This document shows positions 59,271-64,000 of a stretch of DNA of 64,000 bases, piece by piece. Each line of letters begins with the position of its first letter. The stretch's first letter is position 1. The position numbers and the translations under genes were made by a program. Below the pieces are notes generated by a model, which saw only the letters and a program-made list of their open reading frames with translations, searched no databases and had not been told where the DNA came from. Location of the stretch: NCBI GenBank assembly GCA_963729995.1, contig CAVSPF010000003.1, positions 868,001-932,000 of the forward strand, read 5' to 3'. Source of the DNA: VRUE01 sp963729995. GTDB taxonomy: Bacteria > Actinomycetota > Thermoleophilia > Solirubrobacterales > 70-9.

Positions 59271-61223
59271 TTGAGCGGGCTGGACTGGCTGGTCGCTGCC
59301 GGCGTTGCGCTGCTGGGAGCCGGAATCGTGGCGCCATTGCTGCGCATGCGAGCCGGCGACGCGCTCGCGCTGCAGGCCCTGGGGATCGGACTGATCGGGA
59401 TCGGCGGCGCCCTCGTCCTGTTCGGCGCTTCGCCGCTGGGCGCCGAGTTTCGCGACGGCCTCAGCCCGGCGCTGGGAATCGACGGGCTCAGCGGATTCTT
59501 CCTGGCCACCGTCGCGGTCGTTGCCGTTCCCTCGCTCTTCTACGCTCGCGACTACCTGGCCGGCGTCGCCAACGACCGGGTCCAGGCCTCCCTCTGTGGG
59601 CTGTTCCTACTCTCCCTCGCCGGGGTCGTAACCGCCCGCGACCCCTCCTCCTTCCTCGCCTTCTGGGAGCTGATGACGCTCGTGCCCGCGGCAGCGATCC
59701 TCGTGCGCCGCAGCGAGGCGGGGGTGCGCCACGCCGTCTTCGTCTATCTGGCGATGACCCACCTCGGCGGCGCCGGGGTTTGGATCTGCGTCCTCACGCT
59801 CGCCCACTGCGGAGCGCTGAGCGATCCCGGGGCGCTCGCCTCCCGGGGGACCGGGGTGGAGGCGCTCGTGATGGTCGCCGCCCTCGTCGGCTTCGGCACC
59901 AAGGCGGGCCTGATGCCGATGCACTCCTGGTTGCCGCGCGCCCACCCCGTCGCACCGAGCTACGTCTCCGCCCTGATGTCGGGGGTGATGATCAAGGTCG
60001 CCCTCTACGGGCTGATCCGCGTGCTCTTCGAGTGGGCCGCCCCGGCGCCCCTGTGGGCGGGCCTGGCGGTGCTCGGGTTGGGCCTGCTGTCGGCGCTGGG
60101 CGGCGTGCTCTATGCGCTGGTGCAGCACGACCTGAAGCGGCTGCTGGCCTTTCACTCGATCGAGAACGTCGGGATCATCACGCTCGGCCTCGGCGCCTCG
60201 ATCCTGTTCGCCTCCCAGGGCGAGGCGACCTGGGCGGCGATCGCGTTCGCGGCGGCGCTCCTCCACGTCCTCAACCACGCGGTGTTCAAGGCGCTGCTGT
60301 TCCTGGCCGCGGGCGCGTTCGAGCGTGCGGTGGGCTCCCTCGACCTCGACCGCATCGGCGGGCTGCTGCGGCGCATGCCGTGGACCGGCGGCGCCTTTCT
60401 GGTCGGGTCGATGGCGATCGCCGGGGTGCCGCCGCTCAACGGTTTCGCCTCGGAGTGGCTCACCCTGCAGGCGCTTGTCCACGTCGCCCTGGGGCCGTCC
60501 CTCGGCCTCGGCCTCGCCGGCGCCGTTGCGGCCGCCGGTCTCGCCGCGACGGCGGCCCTGGCCCTGTTCTGCTTCGTCAAAGCGGTCGGGCTGGTGCTGC
60601 TCGGCGCGCCCCGCCGGCCCGAGGCCGCGGCGGCGGTCGAGGCGCCCGCCGGCATGCGGCTCGGCCCGGTGTTCCTTGCCGGCTGCTGCATCGCGCTGGG
60701 CGCCATCCCCGGTCTGCTGGTCCCGTCGCTGATGGGGCTCGCTCCGCAACCGCGCGGCCTCGCCACGGCGCCGGGCCTGTTCGTCCCGGGCACCGGCTCG
60801 CTGCCCTCGCCGTGGCTGCTGCTCGGGATCGTGGTCCTGACCGGGCTGCTGTGGCGCCTGCGCGGCTCGCGGCGGGCGGCGCCGGTCCCCGTTTGGGCCT
60901 GTGGCTCGCGGGCCGAGCCGGCGCTCGCCTGGAGCTCCGCCGGGTTCACCAAGCCGCTGCGGCTCGCCCTCGAGGGCGTCCTGCGGCCGCAGCGGGAGGT
61001 CACGACGATGCGCGAGCACGGCCTGGTGCAGTCCGTCCACTACCGCGGCGAGATCCCGCACCTGTTCGACACAGCGCTGTATGGGCCGATGCGACAGGGG
61101 GCCCTCGCCGGCGCCCGGATCGTCCGCCGCCTCCAGTCCGGCAGCGTTCGCGCCTATGCCGCCTATCTGCTCGCCCTGCTGCTCGCCCTGCTCGCCCTGA
61201 CGCGAACGGGAGCGATCGGATGA
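59271..61223 (+). CDS. hyfB: Hydrogenase-4 component B-like proton-translocating subunit
   Basis: A 650-residue membrane protein of the NuoL/M/N-Mrp antiporter family. About 15 hydrophobic segments are present. Core motifs are FGTKAGLMPMHSWLPRAHP (conserved Lys), SALMSGVMIKVALYGLIRV, HSIENVGIITLGLG and HVLNHAVFKALLFLAAG. A C-terminal region with HYRGEIPHLFDTALYGP-type sequence is typical of HyfB/HycC. The start is a TTG at 59271 just after the ArsR gene. It is the first structural gene of hyfBCEF and predicted to pump protons in a group 4 hydrogenase-like complex. Confidence 0.9.
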   Translation: MSGLDWLVAAGVALLGAGIVAPLLRMRAGDALALQALGIGLIGIGGALVLFGASPLGAEFRDGLSPALGIDGLSGFFLATVAVVAVPSLFYARDYLAGVANDRVQASLCGLFLLSLAGVVTARDPSSFLAFWELMTLVPAAAILVRRSEAGVRHAVFVYLAMTHLGGAGVWICVLTLAHCGALSDPGALASRGTGVEALVMVAALVGFGTKAGLMPMHSWLPRAHPVAPSYVSALMSGVMIKVALYGLIRVLFEWAAPAPLWAGLAVLGLGLLSALGGVLYALVQHDLKRLLAFHSIENVGIITLGLGASILFASQGEATWAAIAFAAALLHVLNHAVFKALLFLAAGAFERAVGSLDLDRIGGLLRRMPWTGGAFLVGSMAIAGVPPLNGFASEWLTLQALVHVALGPSLGLGLAGAVAAAGLAATAALALFCFVKAVGLVLLGAPRRPEAAAAVEAPAGMRLGPVFLAGCCIALGAIPGLLVPSLMGLAPQPRGLATAPGLFVPGTGSLPSPWLLLGIVVLTGLLWRLRGSRRAAPVPVWACGSRAEPALAWSSAGFTKPLRLALEGVLRPQREVTTMREHGLVQSVHYRGEIPHLFDTALYGPMRQGALAGARIVRRLQSGSVRAYAAYLLALLLALLALTRTGAIG

Positions 61224-62140
61224 CCGCGCTCGCCGCGGCGATCCAGGTCATCGGCGGCATCGCCCTGGCGCCGCTGCTGCCCGGCACGATCCAGGCGCTC
61301 AAGGCCCACCTGCAGGGGCGCCGCGGCCCGTCGCCATTGCAGCCCTACCGGGAGCTGCGCCGGCTCTGGGGGAAGAGCCTCGCCGATCCGCAGCCGGCCA
61401 CGATCGTCTACCGGCTGGCGCCGTGCGCGATCGCCGCCGCAACCGCGCTGGCCCTGCTCCTGGTGCCGATTGCCGGGGTCGCCCCGGACTGGCCGCTGGG
61501 AAACGACGCGCTCGTCCTCGTCGGCCTGCTCGCGCTGGCTCGGTTGGCGCTGGCCGCCGCAAGCTGGGACACCGGCTCGGGCTTCGCGCTGATCGGCTCG
61601 AGCCGGGACCTGACCCTGTCCGTCTTCACCGAGGCGCTGCTGGTCCTGGTGATCGTCCTCGTCGCGCTGCCGGCGGGCAGCACCGACCTCGTCTCGATCA
61701 GCGCCGCCGTCAACGGCTCGGCGGCCTGGAGCGAGCCTGCCCACTGGTGCGCCGCGGCCGCCTTCGGCCTCGTCGCCCTGGTTGAGACGGGGCGCCAGCC
61801 GATCGACAACCCAGACACCCACCTGGAGCTGACGATGATCCACGAGGGACCGCTGCTCGAGTATGCGGGCCGTGACCTGGCGCTGCTGGAGTGGAGCGCC
61901 GCCGCGCGGCATTGGATCGTGCTCGTCCTCGGCGCGGAGCTCTTCCTGCCCCACTGGGGAGGATTCGGCGCCCGGCTCGCCTGTCTTGCCGCCGGCGTCG
62001 CGCTTCTCTGCGCGGCGCTGGCGCTGACCGAGATCGCGCAGCCGAAGATGCGGATCCTGCGTGTGCCGGCCCTCCTTGCGGGAGGATGCCTGCTGGCGCT
62101 CGTCGGGCTGGCCAGCTGGCTGCTGGGCGGGCTGGCATGA
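61220..62140 (+). CDS. hyfC: Hydrogenase-4 component C-like membrane subunit (NuoH family)
   Basis: A 306-residue membrane protein homologous to complex I subunit NuoH. Markers are LPGTIQALKAHLQGRRGPSPLQPYRELRRLW at the N-terminus and RQPIDNPDTHLELTMIHEGPLLEYAGR, the conserved loop contacting the hydrogenase small subunit. Several acidic residues in this loop are retained. The ATG at 61220 overlaps the hyfB stop by 4 nt. Confidence 0.92.
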   Translation: MTALAAAIQVIGGIALAPLLPGTIQALKAHLQGRRGPSPLQPYRELRRLWGKSLADPQPATIVYRLAPCAIAAATALALLLVPIAGVAPDWPLGNDALVLVGLLALARLALAAASWDTGSGFALIGSSRDLTLSVFTEALLVLVIVLVALPAGSTDLVSISAAVNGSAAWSEPAHWCAAAAFGLVALVETGRQPIDNPDTHLELTMIHEGPLLEYAGRDLALLEWSAAARHWIVLVLGAELFLPHWGGFGARLACLAAGVALLCAALALTEIAQPKMRILRVPALLAGGCLLALVGLASWLLGGLA

Positions 62141-62754
62141 GTTCCGTGGCGCTCATGGCGCTCGTCGCCCTCGGGTTCGGCGTGATCCTCGTGCGCCGCC
62201 GCAGCCATGCCATCCTGCTGGTCGCCATCCAGGCCCTGCTGCTGGGCGGCGGGGCGCTCTCGCTCGCGGGTGACAATGGCGGCGGGCTGGCGGTGGCGGG
62301 CGTCATCCTCCTGGTCCGCGCCGTGGCGCTGCCGGCCTTGCTGACCCTCGCCCGCAGGCGCACACCGGAGCCGGGCCCCGTCGCCCCCGCGACGACCGTG
62401 GGGGCCCGCCTGCTCGTCGCCACCGTCGTCGCGCTCGTCGCGATGGCGACGGTCCCGCCGCTCGGGCTCCACGATCCCGCCGTCGAACACAGTGCCATAG
62501 CACTGCTTGCCCTCGGAATCGCGACCGTCGTCATGCGACGGCCGGCTCTCCTGCAGGTGCTCGGCACCCTCGTCGCCGAGAACGGGGTCTACCTGCTGGC
62601 GATCTCCGTGCCGGGCGGGCTCCCGTTCGTGATCGAGCTGGGCGTGCTGTTCGACCTGGCGCTGGTGGTCACCGTCGCCGCCGCCTTCACCCAGAAGATC
62701 CAGGGCGAGGTCGGCACAGGCGACACGGACATACTGCGGGGACTCCGTGACTGA
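62137..62754 (+). CDS. hyfE: Hydrogenase-4 component E-like membrane subunit (NuoK family)
   Basis: A 205-residue, six-segment membrane protein matching HyfE. The C-terminal half LQVLGTLVAENGVYLLAISVPGGLPFVIELGVLFDL contains the conserved membrane Glu residues of NuoK-type subunits. It overlaps hyfC by 4 nt and hyfF by 8 nt. Confidence 0.9.
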   Translation: MSSVALMALVALGFGVILVRRRSHAILLVAIQALLLGGGALSLAGDNGGGLAVAGVILLVRAVALPALLTLARRRTPEPGPVAPATTVGARLLVATVVALVAMATVPPLGLHDPAVEHSAIALLALGIATVVMRRPALLQVLGTLVAENGVYLLAISVPGGLPFVIELGVLFDLALVVTVAAAFTQKIQGEVGTGDTDILRGLRD

Positions 62755-64000
62755 CGGCGTCCTTGCGATCGCCGTGCTCGCGGTGCCGCTGGGCACCGCC
62801 GCCACCGTGGCCCTGATGCCGACAGCCCGTGCCGCGGACCGCCTCAACCTCGTCGGCTGCGGTCTGACGGCGACGCTGGCGCTGGCGCTTGCCGTGCTGG
62901 CGCTGGCCGCCGCGCCGGCAGACGCCGCGCGGGGCAGCTGGTACGTGCTCGATGCGGCCAGCGGCGTATTCCTCGCGCTGGTCGCCGTCGTCGGCCTCGC
63001 CAGTGCCGCCGTTTCGCCGTCCTACCTGCGCCACGCCGGCCGCAGCTGGTTCAGCGCCCGGCGCTCCCACGCCCTGTATTACGCGGCCTTCAACGTCTTC
63101 TGGGCGGCGCTGCTGGCGCTGCCGCTCGCCGACAACCTGGCGCTGGCGTGGCTGCTGGTCGAGGCGACCACCGCCGCCTCGGCGCTGCTGGTCGCTTTCA
63201 GCGGCAAGCGCAGCGCGCTCGAGGCGGGCTGGAAGTACGTCGTGCTGACCACGCTGGGGCTGGCGATCGCCCTGCTGGGGATCGTCGTCCTCTTCGTCGC
63301 GGTCGGCAATGACGCTCCAGGCCTGACCCGGCTGGACTGGCGCGAGCTGGCCCGGGCCGCCGGCGACCTGCCACCGCGGACCACCCTCGTCGCCTTCGTC
63401 CTGATCATGGTCGGGCTGGCGAGCAAGATCGGCTGGGCGCCGGTCCACAACTGGCTGCCCGACGCGCACAGCGAGGCGCCGCCCCCGGTCAGCGCGATGC
63501 TCTCAGCGGCGCTGCTTCCGACCGTGCTGCTGATCGCATGGCGGACCAAGCTTGCGCTCGAACCGGCGCTTGGCGCCGGTCCCGTCCGGGAGCTGTTCGT
63601 CGGTTTCGGGCTTGTCTCTCTGCTGATCGCCGTCCCGTTCCTCTGGCGACCGCTGCCCTGGAAGCGCCTCCTGGCCTACTCGAGCCTCGAGCACATGGGG
63701 ATCCTCGCCCTCGGAGTCGGCTTCGGCACGCCGCTGGCGATCGCCGGCGTGGTCGTCCATATCGCCGGGCACGGAATCGCCAAGGCGCTCGGCTTCTACA
63801 CGGCGATCCCGCTGCTGCGGCAGGACCCGGCCAGCGCGAAGACAGCGCCGCGAGGCGTCGCCCGGGCGAGCGTCCCGATCGCCACGGCGATGACGATCAG
63901 CCTGGTCTCGCTTTCCGGGCTGCCTCCCTCGCCGCTCTTCGTCTCCGAGGTGATGATTCTGCTGGGCGGGATGAACGCCGGCCTGACCGTGGTCTCCTCG
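62747..64000 (+). CDS. hyfF: Hydrogenase-4 component F-like antiporter subunit, 3' end outside window
   Basis: 418 codons from the GTG at 62747 are open to the last base. The sequence is again NuoL/M/N-like: WLLVEATTAASALLVAFSG, LASKIGWAPVHNWLPDAHSEAPPPVSAMLSAALLP with the conserved Lys, and AYSSLEHMGILALGVGFG. A catalytic large and small subunit (hyfG, hyfI) would be expected further downstream and must be checked beyond the window. Confidence 0.9.
   Translation, partial: MTDGVLAIAVLAVPLGTAATVALMPTARAADRLNLVGCGLTATLALALAVLALAAAPADAARGSWYVLDAASGVFLALVAVVGLASAAVSPSYLRHAGRSWFSARRSHALYYAAFNVFWAALLALPLADNLALAWLLVEATTAASALLVAFSGKRSALEAGWKYVVLTTLGLAIALLGIVVLFVAVGNDAPGLTRLDWRELARAAGDLPPRTTLVAFVLIMVGLASKIGWAPVHNWLPDAHSEAPPPVSAMLSAALLPTVLLIAWRTKLALEPALGAGPVRELFVGFGLVSLLIAVPFLWRPLPWKRLLAYSSLEHMGILALGVGFGTPLAIAGVVVHIAGHGIAKALGFYTAIPLLRQDPASAKTAPRGVARASVPIATAMTISLVSLSGLPPSPLFVSEVMILLGGMNAGLTVVSS

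Noticed and set aside
59607..61061. 484-codon minus-strand frame opposite hyfB
   Set aside because: Low-complexity charged product without motifs; hyfB accounts for the region.

Overview
The window is high-GC bacterial chromosome. Gene families, gene order and the rRNA sequences point to a deep-branching actinobacterium, most likely class Thermoleophilia (Solirubrobacterales-like). Supporting points are SepF next to YggS and YggT, a GarA-type FHA gene next to a MerR gene, a small single-motif RsiG-like protein, MurA with Asp in place of the catalytic Cys, and many probable leaderless starts. The taxonomic call is inference; the 16S gene at 6751-8296 would settle it.

Layout. 1-6467: the 3' part of a DegT-type aminotransferase, argH, a DNA-3-methyladenine glycosylase, a class A penicillin-binding protein (minus strand) and tyrS. 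6468-12543: a complete 16S-23S-5S rRNA operon with boxA-like sites, processing stems and terminator hairpins, and no spacer tRNA. The 23S gene is interrupted at the position equivalent to E. coli 1917 by a 739-nt group I intron carrying a LAGLIDADG homing endonuclease gene. 12532-21784: a small ORF, an alpha/beta hydrolase, murA, the histidine cluster hisZ-G-D-B-H-A-F and a polysaccharide deacetylase. 21843-27151: cca, pgeF-like, yggS-like, sepF, proC, yggT-like, lspA and an RluD-type pseudouridine synthase.

27279-39922 is the classic translation/isoprenoid/envelope series rpsB-tsf-pyrH-frr-uppS-cdsA-dxr-rseP-ispG-proS. It is interrupted between rseP and ispG by a divergent pair of secreted fibronectin-III-like repeat proteins whose signal-peptide coding regions are near-identical inverted copies. 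39915-42163 carries a CDP-alcohol phosphatidyltransferase, the RsiG-like protein, a zinc-ribbon/FHA protein and a MerR regulator, resembling the mycobacterial pgsA2...garA-Rv1828 neighbourhood. 42176-58668 is more accessory: a SRPBCC protein, an alkyl-DHAP-synthase-like FAD enzyme, an HTH-TM-RskA-like protein, a thioesterase, glutamine-dependent nadE, a secreted metalloprotease, a WS/DGAT acyltransferase, an RlpA-like protein, dinB, ccdA, a flavodoxin-like reductase, an SCP2-type thiolase with an SDR, and an APC permease with a USP domain. 58877-64000: an ArsR regulator followed by hyfB-hyfC-hyfE-hyfF (the last cut by the window end), the membrane arm of a hydrogenase-4-like complex.

The strongest unusual signals are the 23S intron, whose endonuclease gene overlaps the P7-P8 core; a 50-bp element present twice in inverted orientation (49 of 50 identical), each copy inside the stem-loop between convergent genes; a nested 21-bp inverted-repeat element at 56565-56734; the RsiG-like protein; and the repeated placement of TANNNT hexamers 6-11 nt upstream of start codons.
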